DNA from: Otis tarda | Taxonomy: Eukaryota; Chordata; Aves; Otidiformes; Otididae | Direction of reading: 5' to 3' | DNA: 64,000 nucleotides | NCBI GenBank assembly: GCA_026413225.1 | Contig: CM048552.1 | Coordinates: 130,895,053 to 130,959,052, forward strand | Part shown: positions 50,207 to 62,387 of the stretch, one piece after another | How the letters are laid out: every line of letters starts with the position of its first letter | Numbering within the stretch: position 1 is the first letter of the stretch | Notes under the pieces: model-generated | What the model was told of the DNA's origin: nothing | The model's database searches: none | Seen by the model: only the letters and a program-made list of their open reading frames with translations | Made by a program: the position numbers and the translations under genes

Positions 50207-51169
50207 TTTATTTCACTGCATTCTATTCTGGAGCTGCTAAGGATAGTCTTCTGGTTAAGTGTTACCTTTAATCTTACTTTCCATTTCTAGCCCTTGTTGA
50301 TTTTCCAGCCTACTGTCTTGCACAGCTTCACTTTGGTTTTCAACCGCTGTGTTTTATTTCTGGGACTGAGAAATCCTATACCTTCTTCTGACTTGGAGTG
50401 CATGAAAAAGGGATTGTACAGCCAGATTTGTAGGGAAAAGAAACATGCATACCATTTATCCAGATTAGGAATATCGATTCAATTTATCAGTGGCCTGATC
50501 TGCAGATTGTGTATATTCTGTATGCTATCAGACAGTTTTCTATATATACAGTTGAGTTGCATTCCTGAATGACACTATGTGATTTGCTAAGCTTATTTCT
50601 TATTCTAGAGAGAAAAATGTACGTTTTCTCTGCACTTTCCAACCCTAGATATGGAGAATTGTGCTAGTAAAGACAGTAGCTTTTTTTTTTTCCATTCATT
50701 TTTTATCCTTTTAAAAACATTTGCTGTATGCGGAAAATGTAAACTGTAGTGTTTGCACAGGGATATCTGATGATGACCTGAAATACACTATAATGCTTTG
50801 TATCTTGAAGAAAAACAACTGCATGTGCAAATATCCCAGTGGGAATATGTTTGGACTTTAAACAAAAAAAAAAAAAATGCTATACAGGAATCCTAAGTGG
50901 ACATCCCGTTTCCTGGAAAGTTGTAACCCTGGAGGAGTGAAAAGCTAGACGCAGACAAGTAATTCAGCATGAACTCCTAGGGCAATGCTAGAGCAAATAG
51001 CAGGGTTGGACTGCAAAAACAGAGAAGTATCAAAGTAGGGAGATTATCTTATTGCTGTACATAGGCTGGGGAGACAGACTGGAACACTATTTGCCCTTCG
51101 GCTGTCCACATTTTTAAAACAATGTTGGACATCTAGACAGGGTGCAGAAAAACATAATCATTTGGGTTT

Positions 51170-51605
51170 TTCTTTAGGTTGAGCATCTTAAGAAATAGAA
51201 GTGGGGGGAAAAAGCCATACAGGGAGGGAGCACGATTTGTCTCACAGAAGGTGGTGGAAGGGTGATGAGATTACAGTATGAAAGTACTTCACCATTAGAA
51301 AATGCTTGGTTCCAAACAAGTCTTTAGTCTACTGAAAAAAAAAAGGCACAAAGAAATCCAACAGTTGGAAGATGAAGACAAATTCAGCAGTGACAGTGAT
51401 TAACCACTGAAGCCAAGCAACCAGAAGAGATAGTGGCTTCTCTGCCCCTTAACATCTTCAAGACTTGATGCTTTTTTGGAAGATAAGCTTTAGCCCAATG
51501 TGAATTATGTTTTATCCCAGTGCAAGCTACTGAGCTGCATTAGATGGGTAATGTAATTGTCTGTAATACAAGAAAGGTCATAGGAGATAATCTAATGGTT
51601 ACTCC
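51170..51605 (+). mobile_element. Old CR1/L3-like LINE fragment
   Basis: A diverged element on the plus strand. The clearest part is 51430-51605: TCTGCCCCTTAACATCTTCA and CAAGACTTGATGCTTTTTTGGA, with GTCATAGGAGATAATCTAATGG near the end. These follow the order of the 3' end of old CR1/L3 elements of reptiles and birds. The left border is uncertain. It lies antisense to PHEX in intron 3. Confidence 0.6.
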
Positions 51606-54600
51606 TGGCATTGCACTGTATACATTTAGGATAACAATCTCAAAGTGTTCTTAGACATGTGGGACCAAGGAGATACAGCCATTATCCATTGTTGCAGATA
51701 AAGAAAGTGAGCCACAGAGGATTCATTCCTCCTTATCTAACTCTCTAACTCTAACTCAGAGTCCTACTGATAGGAACGGTGCTCCTTTATGAGCATGAAG
51801 CTTGCTGAACTTGATCCAAACACTCAAAAAGCTTGAGGTTTGGAGATGATGAATGCCCCTCCTTCCCTTTAATGTCAGTGACAGTGGGAGTTGCTCAGCA
51901 TTGCCCAGATCATGCTCAGTACTACAACTGGTAATGCATTTTTTTCAGGAGCAGAACCAGAAAGCAGCCCAAAGACTTCTCAGAAACCCATGCCTACTCA
52001 TTCTCTGGGCCAAAGGCAGAAGATGGTCTCTCGTCAACTACATCCATTGTAAGGCCCTACCAAAGCCTCATGCAACAGCATGCTCCCCTTTGGTTTGGGT
52101 AGCACTAGCTAGCAACCAGATATTTGTTCCATATTGCATGTTTATGAGCTCCAGCTTCTTAGACCAAAACACAGGAACTCTGCTTGTGGAAAGGGAGTTT
52201 CTTTGCAAATATCTGAAGACAGAGAAGGTGGATTTCTCTTTCAATTGTTGAGCAATAAAGACTCTTTTCTTCATCCTCCCCTCTATGCTGCTCTACAGCT
52301 GTAGGGGTCAGGTTTCCAAACTGATGAGAAGAATAATTAAAAGAGCTGTTCACCCATCTCCTTCTGTCAGTCACAAGCTTTGTTTCCTTCCCAGGTTAGC
52401 ACTATTGTGTGCTACCTCTGTGAAGAAGCAAAACCCAAGTCATGTTTTGGAAATTTGCAGGAGATCGTCTGATGCCAGCAGCAGGATATTTTAAGGATGT
52501 CTTATGAGGAACTTCCACTTAAAAGCAGAGAAAAACCTGCTCAAATCTTGGTTTGAATTTGGAAATCAAACCAAACACACACCACTTCTGTGCAGAATGT
52601 CCTTCCCTGAGGTCCCTGAGCCATAAGATAATGATGATTAATCTAGTCTCCATTAAGAATGTCTAACCCTTAAATCCTGTATTTTCTTCACACTAAAGAA
52701 CTATTGCAAAAGAGTTTTTGAAAAGCAACTGTAACCCCTAAAACTCAACTGCACTTGTGCCACTAAGGGTACCTGAGGGCTCCAACTGTGTCATGAAGGC
52801 ACTGCCCTTTCTTCAAACTCCCAGTGCAGTGGATTTAAGAAGTCAAGTTCAGTACAGTTCTTCGGGCAATGATTTGGCCAGGATGCCAAAGGGTACACAA
52901 AAAGAAACTTCAGAACCATGCTGTTGTTACGGAAATCACAGCTAGACAAATGTACAGTCTTAATTACAGTAATTCAAGTTTACATGTTCCAAGAGTGATT
53001 ATTCCAGAATGGTTTGGGGTCAGCTGATGTTCATTTAGAGTATCTGGTTTCCAGTTCCCTTTTTTCAGAGCCCAAAGTTAAGCGAAGGAGAGCTGGCAGT
53101 GGTAAGTTTTATGGACAAAGGCCTACGAGGGGCACAATGTTCTACCTCAAAATAAAAGCACTGGCCACAGCATCTAAAATTATGCACAAGACTATTGTGG
53201 TCACTTGACCACGGGTAACTTCCCTGTCTTGCTACAGAAAAAGATGAGTTTAATAGACTGCAACAGAAACAGTCCAGGTTATGAGACTGTCAAAGAAGAA
53301 AATCTGATACATATATTTTTATTCTCATCAGTTTGGAAAGTTGACTCCTATAGCTGGAGAGAGGTATAGAGGGGAGGGTGAAGAACATGAATATATATGT
53401 ATGTTCTAAAAGGATGCGACAGACTTAACTGACGTATTTCAAAGCTGTGCATAGTTCTTGGGAGCAAGACAAGTATAGTCAAGCCAAAATTATTCTTAGA
53501 GTTAAATCCGTTCTCTCAGAGCACTCTCCTAAAAAAGACATGGATATCTCCTGCTGCAACTTTTAATGTTTCAGTACAACTTTTTCCCTCTTAGCAGGTT
53601 TATTAGCACAGGTCAAACTCCCATACTAGTCCACCTGTCCAGCTTCCATTTCAGAGCTGCTTTGCATCTGGAAGCCTCAGGAGAAGAGCAAAGCAAGTTC
53701 TTGCCTGCCTGGAAAACACCTCAGAGACAGACCTCAGTGCAGGGCACAGAAGCCTACTTACAGCTCTCTTCTGACACCAGTGTAAGCCAACTTCAAATAG
53801 ATAATTTCAAGGCCTGGTTAAATTCCTTCATGCCTTTAAAACACAAGTTCTTCCGAGAATTTCTCCTGCTGTACAACTGTAATGTACAGTACAACCAATT
53901 TCCTCTATTAGGAATTGATAGCAATATTTGAGTTTTTTAAGGATTCCCTAAAATATAAACTAACCTACATTTATTTATTTTTGTAAACTACCTGTTCTGC
54001 TAATTGTTCTACAGTGTTTCTTGCTAGTTCAGATGTCTGGTGCACAGTCCAACTCATGCAGCCTGAAGTCTTCGTCTTCACCAGACTCTTTACAAGAAGT
54101 GAGCTGCAAACGATTTGTTTTCAAATAAAAGTTTGTTTCCAGGATTCCAAAATAAGAAAATACACTGGTTAAAGATGTAATTTTCACTCCCTCACAACTA
54201 AAAAGACCAAAATTGAAAAATTTGCTCACCACTGCAGTTAAATATTTTTTTTTTTTAAATACCAGCACTTTACTAAAATTAAGGCTTTTCTTTTTTTTGC
54301 CTTGGTGGCTGTAAATACTACTTAGATTCAGAGGAAGAACTGGAAGGGAAGCAGTCAGAGCCTAATGCACTACAAAAATTATTTCAATGTATTTTATAAA
54401 GACTTATTTTGAATTTCTAATACATTATGGTCCAGATTTCTCTACTGTTACATATATATGTAAACAATATGTAAAAAATATGAAAAACAAACTAGCATCA
54501 AAGGCTTGCAAAACTCTCTCTTTGTATGCTTAAAACTATCCTTGACTAAATAAAGCTTTCCCCTTTGAGTATAAAATAAAATAGCAAGTCAATACACTTT

Positions 54601-55240
54601 TCTAGTGCTTACAATGTAGCTTTTAAACTTTACCAAAACATATATTATTTCCACTTCCATATGTTTTTGCTTCCCTCTGTAATCAGCCTTCTATTACTTT
54701 CTTACCTTTTTTCCTCTCAGTTATCCACTGTAAATAATCAGGTCACCAGAATCATCTTACTGGAGTATATAAGGACTCCACATAATCATTCCAAACAACT
54801 TTCATAACAGCAAACTCCTTGTTCACACATGAATATGAAATTATGCAGAGTACTAGACACAACCCAGATTGTCCTATAACCTGCCATATTGTATATTCCC
54901 ATTCTTTGGAAGGCAGAGGCATCCAGGATGCAAATGAATGAGGCTATTGGTCCCTTTTGAAAGGCCTGGTGTTGGCTTAGACAGCCTCACATATGCCTTA
55001 AATATAACAGTTTCCATATTTTCAAACCATTAACCTTTTTTTTTTTATTTTAATGAAAACCACCAGTGTATTCTGCAGCTCCAGGAACTCATCCCTCAGA
55101 ATTGTCCTTGTGGAGCTGATGCCTTAATCTAGGCCTGTCTTGTTTTGACAAACTGCATCTCCCCCACCCCTTGTTTTATTTTGTGGGTTCGGGGAGAAGA
55201 GGGCTGTTTGTTTGTTTTGTTGGGTTTTTTTAAAAGGCAT

Positions 55241-55500
55241 TTAATGGTGATCAACACACCATTAATCAATTCAAGCACATGTTTCATATTTGATACAATT
55301 AATGTCCATCAACCTGTTTCTTGATGGCAGTGTCCATCTCACCATGGTTAGACTACTGACTCTTGAAAATAACCAGCCCATCATTATTAATTCCTTTGAC
55401 ATTCTGATAGAACATTTAATCATTATGAATTAATTTTGCATTAATGAGGATGTAATTAATATGACGTCCACAGGAATTCATGAAGATTTAGTAATTAATC
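55241..55500. promoter_or_regulatory. TAAT-rich block, possible conserved intronic enhancer
   Basis: About 260 bp containing many homeodomain-type cores (TAAT/ATTA), for example near 55260, 55299, 55384, 55417, 55430, 55441, 55454 and 55493, plus a TGACGTCC CRE-like word near 55462. It is not simple AT repeat; the cores sit in varied unique sequence. This resembles deeply conserved enhancers, but conservation cannot be seen from one sequence, so the call is tentative. Confidence 0.3.
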
Positions 55501-57200
55501 AGTTCATACAGGTTCTAATTCTCAAGGAACATAAATCAAGTAGATCAAACAAATGTTCTCAAACACCATTTTCATGAAAGGACGCTGTATTTACACAAAC
55601 AAACCCAACTAATATATTGACATTTTAGGGTTGCCCGCCTCAAAAAGAAATTCTCCAATCCTTTCCTTGAATATTTATTTTTGAAATATGGAAGTTCTCA
55701 TGGAAATGGCAATTCAAACAGCTGTGCTTACATTTACATTACATAAATGCTTCCTAATGCTGCTCAATGCCCTAACATACAGCACATTTCCTAAATGACA
55801 GTGCTGTTTCTACAGTTTCAGCGTTTTGTAAATTCTCTGAGTTTGTATATAAGAAGATAAGCACATCATACCAGTTCCTCCGAAAGTCGACTAACATAAC
55901 TGTGCACGAAGTGCAACAAAACCAAAAATCATCTTATGGGGATGTGAGAGCCTCTGTTCATAAATCTTATTTTAATAATAAATCTTAATTTTTTTACCAA
56001 TATTTCCCTCTCCTCTTCCCTGCCTACTTTAGCCTTCCAGTATTACACTGTGGAGGATAAGACATGTCATTATACTATTAGGCACAAGAGTTTAAACTGC
56101 ACTAAAGCTAGAAGATTGTAAGATCCCAAATTGCTACAGTATAAGTGGAGCTCCATACTAAATGGCAGTACTAAGCTTTACTTCATTATATTAATACTTT
56201 CAACATGTACGTGTGTATTTTTTTTTGTTAGTCAGAAAATGGGAAATCAGATGTCATTGATTGCTGTGCCTTCCAAGGTACGAATGCCTCTTTCTGCAAA
56301 ACTACCAGTCCGAAGTACAGTCATACACTAATTTTGAAATTCAATATTTGCAGATATGAACATATCATCCTTCTGCAGGAAGCAACCAAAACAGAGGCTT
56401 ACTGTAAATCCAGGGAGAGTATTGTGCGGCATGTGGAATGGCAGCATGGCGCAGGGCTCACAGAAGGATGCCGCTCTGGTGTCCCGACCAGGGAGATGCT
56501 GTGGGAATCCTGTGGCTCAGTGACTATGCAGCCTTAAAACCTCATTTACGAACCAAAATTATCTCCTTTCTGTACTCATGGTTTCCCAAAATCACCCATT
56601 ACAAATACAACTTTCATTCTGAGCTGCCACAAAGCCTGGAAAAAGTCCTGGCTTCTCCACCTTTGACCCAGGTACTTCATTTTACCAAAAAGCTATTCAA
56701 TTTTTGCCCAGAGAGATTTCCCTGACTTGTGCCACTTATGTTTTTTAGAATTAATATGTCATTATAGGAAAGATCTGGACTACCGAAAAAAAAAAGTCTA
56801 CAGCACAGAAAAGAGACCCATTTGTAGCAGAAAAGACCAAGCAAAACAGTCTTAAATGCTGTTGCTGTTTGCTGCTATCTTGTTATCCAGGAGCAGCTAT
56901 CCAACAAGAAGATACTGGAGACAGTAACATAAATATCCTCTGATGTTTTGGGTTTTTTTAATTACTGCTACTGTTCTCCCTCTTACTTGGGATAGCTTTC
57001 AACCAGTTACCTCTGAAGGAAGAAATCCCAAACAACAGGTCAGCTAATATAGAAACCTAGGGATAATTGTCAGTAGCTACATTACAGATTTCATGGGCCA
57101 CATCCAAGCCATCCCAGTGGTCCCAATCAAGCATCCGTTGAAAGGTGGGAGAAGATAAACCAGCCCTAAAGGGCCCTGTGGCACAGGGTTCTCTGTGTAG

Positions 57201-57240
57201 GACAGCAGCCATTTGACACCGACAGCAGCCACTCAACACC
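57201..57240 (+). repeat. 20-bp tandem duplication
   Basis: Two adjacent 20-bp units, GACAGCAGCC followed by ATTTGACACC in the first and ACTCAACACC in the second, differing at three positions. Confidence 0.85.
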
Positions 57241-57712
57241 AACTTCTGGGATTTGTCTGAAACAACTATCCTACTCCATACCAAGATATTTTTACCTTAT
57301 TAATTTTACTTAAAAAAATAATTTATTTTCTAAAGAAAACAATTGTAGCTTATCTTGGGAAAAGTTCCCTCCACTGCCAAGTCATTTTGTTTATTGTCTG
57401 TCTCACATTCTTTAAAAACCCACATGTCATATCCCTCTAAAAAGCCTCCATTTCTTTCTCTTGCTATATTGGAAATTCCTCACTTTAAATTGACTGGCAT
57501 TCAGAAAACAGCCATGCTAGAACCCTTAGTGCAGCAAATTAGTCTGAAGTAGGTGTCTCACTGGGCCAGGATCAGTGTGGAGACTTAATCTGCAAACTGG
57601 TTTCCACAGACATAAATTAAATTTAAAAGGCCTGAAAGACATGTTCACAAATTACTCACGTAATTTAAATCAGCTCCTTTGCAGTGCTGAGATTTAGGAA
57701 TGTTTGTGTAGC

Positions 57713-57783
57713 TTTTTTTTTTTTTTTTTAATTTATTGCTTCCTGCATGGTCACTTAGGGAAAAAAAAAAAAAAAAAAAAAAA
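57713..57783. repeat. Facing T17 and A23 runs
   Basis: T17 at 57713-57729 and A23 at 57761-57783 are separated by 31 bases. Together they can fold back on themselves in either strand. Confidence 0.9.
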
Positions 57784-58760
57784 CAAACAACAAAACCCCT
57801 GTATATTATTGTTCTGCAGTCTTCAGAGAAAGGAAAAGAAACGGCTTGGTTCACAATGAACATTCACCACAGGTAACAGGCACTGATTTCCTTGCCTCAG
57901 ACTTCCAGTTCTGAATTATTCACAAAAAGCCACTTGCATTTCAATGGTCTGACAATAGTGCTCCTAAACTCTTAATTAAGGCCACTAATCAAAATAGAAA
58001 AATTCTGCAGGAACACAAATAGCTTTGCAGGAGATTTAATAGTAAGTGAAAAACATTTATTAACTCATAAAGACATTGCAATCTTGACCTGACATAAGGC
58101 TGAAAGAGTTGCAGTTTGAGACGGCTTTCGTTCATACAAGTGCCACAGTCAAAATATTTGTTCCATTTTGAAGGATTCCAAGAGCTTCCTCAGAGGCCCA
58201 GCGGCACTAAAAGAGGTTGTTCTTAACCAACGAGAGGGACTTTTTAACATGCCTGCAGTGTACCTGCAAATGAAAGGTTGGCTTCAAGTCAGGGACAGTC
58301 TGGTTCAGCCAGGAATGGTCAACAGGAAGCAGGAGTACCTCTGTCCTCCCTAGGACAGCTCTATAAGGAACCAACTAATTTTAACTTAAATATTAGATGT
58401 CCATTACCTGGATCTGGGCTATAAACAAAACCACAAGTCTCTGCCTTTAACATATCTTTGGCTATCTACAATCGTCTTCTGTACATTCTTCCACAACACA
58501 TGGAATTCTGCTCTTGCTGATGTCCAAGGAAAGACCTACCACTGCTGTCATCAGGTTAGGATTTTATCCATTTTGTATAGCCAGGAGATCAAAGTGAGTT
58601 ACACATATGGTTTGTGGATTACTATGAAAGCAGAAAAAGAAATCCAAGTGACCTCAAACAAAGCATGGAAAAGAAATGAAAGGGGAAATGCTGATACAAT
58701 TTTATCCTTTGATAAAATTTGAATCCACCCTAATACAGCTAGAGAAAGCCATAGGAGCAC

Positions 58761-58796
58761 AATATAGATATAGGGATAGGGGTAGATATAGATATA
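58761..58796 (+). repeat. ATAGAT/ATAGGG-type simple repeat
   Basis: A short imperfect repeat of ATAGATATAG- and GGGATAGG-like words about 130 bp before the solo LTR. Confidence 0.7.
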
Positions 58797-58922
58797 TTCC
58801 TACCCCATTTAAACCCAAATCTTAAAAAAAAAAATAGGATTTTTAACTATCATATTAAGTTTTGTAAATCTAGAAGAGCCCTGAAATGAACTTTTCTTGT
58901 CCTGTTCCTTCAATCAACCAGA

Positions 58923-58927
58923 GATAT
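58923..58927. repeat. Target-site duplication, left copy
   Basis: GATAT, directly before the TG of the solo LTR. The same five bases follow the LTR's final CA. Confidence 0.85.
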
Positions 58928-59552
58928 TGTCCTGGTTTTGGCAGGGATAGCGTTAATTTTCCTCTCAGTAGCTGGTGTGTTTTGGATTTCATATGCGAAG
59001 AATGTTGATAAACACCCTGATGATAGGAGTTGTTATGAATGAGACCAAGGACACCGTCCTACTTTCCAAATCTCGCTAATTTGCAGATGCAGGAAGCTGG
59101 GAGAAAGACGGACAGAATAATTGACCCAAACTGGCCAAAGAGAGTATTCCATGCCATAAACATCATGCTCGGTATATAAGTGGGGGCTGGCCAGGGCGGG
59201 TATCTGCCTTCCTGGCATCCATCTTTCTCCCTCGTTTTGCTGGCATCATTACTTCTACCTTGCTGTCTCCCTTTTGCTCCTTTGCTTGCTGCTCGGTTTT
59301 GTTTCCGTGATCACTGCTTGGGACAGGCTGTATCAGTCATTGGGATATCGGGTGGTGAGAAAACATATATTGTTCACTTTGTATATTTTAAAATCCTTAT
59401 ATTTTGTTGTTATTGTAGTTTTCCCTTGTTATTTTAGTAAATTGTCTTAATATCAACCCACAAGTTCTTCCTTCCCAGTTCTCTCCCCCATCCCACTGGG
59501 GAGGGGAAGGGTGAGTGAGAAACTGTATGGTAATTCGGGCTAAACCATTACA
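58928..59552 (+). mobile_element. Solo LTR of an ERVL-type endogenous retrovirus
   Basis: A 625-bp LTR running from TGTCCTGG to TTACA, antisense to PHEX in intron 3. It is flanked by a perfect 5-bp direct repeat, GATAT at 58923-58927 and 59553-59557. A 5-bp duplication is usual for ERVL elements. Inside are CCCAAACTGGCCAAAG, a TATA box (TATATAA, 59173-59179), a GGGTGGTGAG stretch, an AGTAAA near 59433 at the place where the poly(A) signal is expected, and a CCATCCCACTGGGG block near the end. This layout matches a well-known family of bird LTRs. No internal viral genes are present on either side, so it arose by recombination between two LTRs. Confidence 0.87.
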
Positions 59553-59557
59553 GATAT
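59553..59557. repeat. Target-site duplication, right copy
   Basis: GATAT, directly after the CA end of the solo LTR, identical to the left copy. The match sets both LTR borders. Confidence 0.85.
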
Positions 59558-62225
59558 TCAGGCAAAAAAATCTATCACCAAGTAGTTCTCAGCTATTTTC
59601 CATTGACCCATTGCCATTCCTATCTTTGGAATTCCCTGTTAAAGCACCAAAAACCTTGACTGATATAGAAAATGTTCTACCCTTTCTCGAACCTGACACC
59701 TGCAAAGTTATGTGCTCTTGTGTGTCTGTAACCTCAAAAAAAAAAGGAAAAAAACCAAAAACTTTGCTCTCGAACACAGCAATAATTAATGCAGGGCTCC
59801 ATACACTATACAGCTACATCTACCACTTTTTGGTAAGATAAAACTAGTTCTTACACTTGCTATCCATTATCAGCTGGAAGATCTTCTTCTGTAGCAGTTG
59901 CCCCTGAAGCTTCTAGAAGACTGAAGTTACCCTTCAGTAAGCAACAGGTCTTTGCACAAATACCCAAACTCCCTTTCTGCCTAAGGCTCAGGAACATTCA
60001 GGGACCAGTAAACAGATTAGATGGTCGAATAATTTATTTTAAGTAACATAATTTTTAATATATTGTCTGAATCAATACTTCCATCTATATCACACCATCA
60101 AAGAATATCAAATATGAAAAAATGTGGCTTTCTGGCCAAGCCATGTTATCACTTTAAGATTAATACTTTTCTTTAATACAATAAATATTTCAGAACATAG
60201 AATTTGCTTAATAATCAGTTCTTTAAAGACTGGGGCTTTTTTAATCTGTTGGGTGTCAAACATGGACTTTTCCAATGAAGTACACTAAGACTTCTTTCAG
60301 AAGGAGAGCTTAAATTGGCTTCCAAGGTCTGGTTAGCCATGTATATGTTTATGCAAGAGTTCTTCATCTTGCTAAAAATTTTGATAGCAAGGTTGTGGGC
60401 ACCCACAAATTAATAACTCAGATTGTCAACCTAATTTATTGAAGTAATTCAAGTTAAAACACAATCATACATAGAGCCTGAAGTTGTGCCTTGTTATTTC
60501 AGCTACCAATACTGACATCCAACACTTTTCCTTTTTCCTTTTCTAATTACCAAGAACATATTTTGGACAGTTAATTAAGTAAAAAGTTAAGGAGGAGATG
60601 ACAAATATTATATTAAATCAACTCCTCTGCACTACATATTTCATATCTTTGTCCCTGTACCATGCGAAGGAGCAGTTTAGGCTTCCTATTAAAGTAGTTA
60701 TCAATCACTTCATTACACTTAAGTATTAAGCAAATACTTCTCATTTAGATGTTTCTTTCTTTGTCTTGTATTTTCCTAGCTAGGGATTAGCAACTTCTAA
60801 AGAGAAAAAAAAATCTAAAAATGTGGCTTAGCATGATGTCCTTGATTAGGGTCTGTAAAAAGAGGAAATTAAGGATAAGAGTCACAGCTTGCTACTCTAT
60901 ATTCAATTAGAACTTGCTTCTTTGTGACCGTAGTTCACACAGGAAGTGCAGTTATCTAATACAGCCCAATTCTGGTAGCAGAACTATTAGAATGCAAAGC
61001 ACAACTTAAAACAGGGTCTGGCAATATTTTTTTCCTTTAGTTGCTACATCTTCAGCAGACTTAAACCAGAAGTCATCAGATGATATGCTTGAAATTCCAA
61101 ACTCATATTCCAAAACCAAATGCAGCTTTTAAAACACTTCAGGATGCGAAAACTGAATATGATATGACAGAAGAAAGCAAGTAGAGAAGGGCTTTGATGC
61201 CTGCACGTGTACATATGTACAAAATCTAAGAGGAAAGTAAATGCGATATTTAAGCACAATATCCTAAAACTGACCTCTGTTCTATGCTGCGCTCAAAACA
61301 AGCTCTTGTGTCAACTAATAGGTCAACAATGCACTCAAGGTGTACAATGCTCAAGCACATCAACAACGATAATAAACCTTGCACATCTCCCTTCTTTTGC
61401 ACGACTCGCTTTTAACAAATATTGTAACAATCTGGCAGGGTTTTCATACCCAGCAATAATCACCACCCTTTCTCCCCAGCTGGTCTGCACAGCTTCCTGA
61501 TGAGGTGGCCTTGCTGCAGAGTATAGCACAAAGTCAAGTCACATGCAGATTAAAATACCTCTCTTCCCACACGTTTCCACCCTGGGGCTATTTTTTTCCT
61601 CCAGACACACATTTCTAAACAGCCTTCTGTTTCACTGATGATAGCTCAGGTACTTCAATAGCAGCTTGAATGGCAACGTGAAGGAAACACAATACCAAAA
61701 CAACCTCTGTCTCTGGAAGTCTGTAAATTGCCTCCTGTCGAGGGCTATGCAAGTATACTGGAAAATATCACTCTATTTTTGCCTTACTATATTTTTTTTT
61801 CCTGCTTTTGGCTACTGTTAGAGACAGAGTACTGTCCTAGACTGACGTTTGTCTGGATCTAGGACATTCTTAAATGTGTGTGCTGTGCTCCTGCACTTTG
61901 GTCTCCTGCAAGGGGGAAAGAGTTATCCTGTCCCCTGGTGTAAGGAGTATCCTTTTGTCCCGCCATTCTTAACTTGTACAGTCGCCGGCAGTTGTGTTCT
62001 TCCTCCCAAATTCTGTTTCTATTATAATTCATTATATCTCAATGTTATTTGCAATAAAACCCAACAAATATATATAAATATACTTAAAATAGGACATCAA
62101 GTTGAGCTGTTGGATACTATCCAACCAACAGAAAGGAGCATGGAGTCTTTATTAATTTAAAAACCAGCCAGTTAACAAGCAAAATTGAGAAGCCAAGTAA
62201 CAACTTTCAGAAATGACACACTTAC

Positions 62226-62387
62226 CCTTTAGTTTGAGGTCCACGTTGTGTCGCAGCCAAGGATAAACACCATAGTTTGACATGTCTTCAGGAATAGGGT
62301 GATTATATATCCAGCCATCACATGCAAATCGATAAAAGTTCTCACATGGATCTACAGATTGATTTATCTTGCTTAAGATGGCAGCAG
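62226..62387 (-). CDS. PHEX: PHEX exon 3 (start of the ectodomain)
   Basis: This 162-bp exon begins with two bases completing codon 63, runs through residues 64-116 and ends with the first base of codon 117 (phase 1 at both ends). It follows a T-rich tract and CACAG, and is followed by the donor GTAAGTG. It encodes the M13 N-terminal signature: [15 protein letters not shown] with C77 and C85, then PIPEDM and [10 protein letters not shown]. By homology to neprilysin these two cysteines pair with cysteines near the C-terminus. The sequon NQS at N71 is a known glycosylation position in the family member. The strong match to PHEX, rather than to MME or ECE1, is what first identifies the gene. Confidence 0.97.

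Larger units (their letters stand above)
45764..62225 (-). other. PHEX: PHEX intron 3
   Basis: A 16,462-bp intron. It contains a CR1 3' end (47.5-48.0 kb), a TG microsatellite and G-rich patch near 50.0-50.2 kb, an old CR1/L3-like piece (51.2-51.6 kb), a TAAT-rich block (55.2-55.5 kb), a 20-bp tandem duplication (57.2 kb), facing T and A runs (57.7 kb) and a solo ERVL-type LTR (58.9-59.55 kb). No other exon is apparent. Confidence 0.9.
75..62387 (-). other. PHEX: PHEX gene, internal part (exons 3-13 with introns)
   Basis: This is the middle of the gene for PHEX, a type II membrane zinc endopeptidase of the M13 (neprilysin) family. In mammals it acts on the surface of osteoblasts, osteocytes and odontoblasts and is needed for normal phosphate balance and mineralisation. 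Eleven exons on the minus strand join into one frame of 1295 bp without a stop, corresponding to human codons 63-494. Every intron begins GT and ends AG, and all phases fit. Cysteines at human positions 77, 85, 142 and 406 are present, as are sequons at N71, N238, N263, N290, N301, N377 and N484. The membrane anchor (exon 1) and the HExxH zinc site (exon 17) lie outside the window, so catalytic competence cannot be judged here. Human exon limits and numbering are from memory; the exon calls themselves are read from the sequence. The other M13 members (MME, MMEL1, ECE1/2, ECEL1, KEL) fit much less well. Confidence 0.97.

Noticed and set aside
51853..52251. 132-codon plus-strand frame in intron 3
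   Set aside because: No recognisable domain, low-complexity start and no splice signals consistent with an exon of PHEX or a nested gene.
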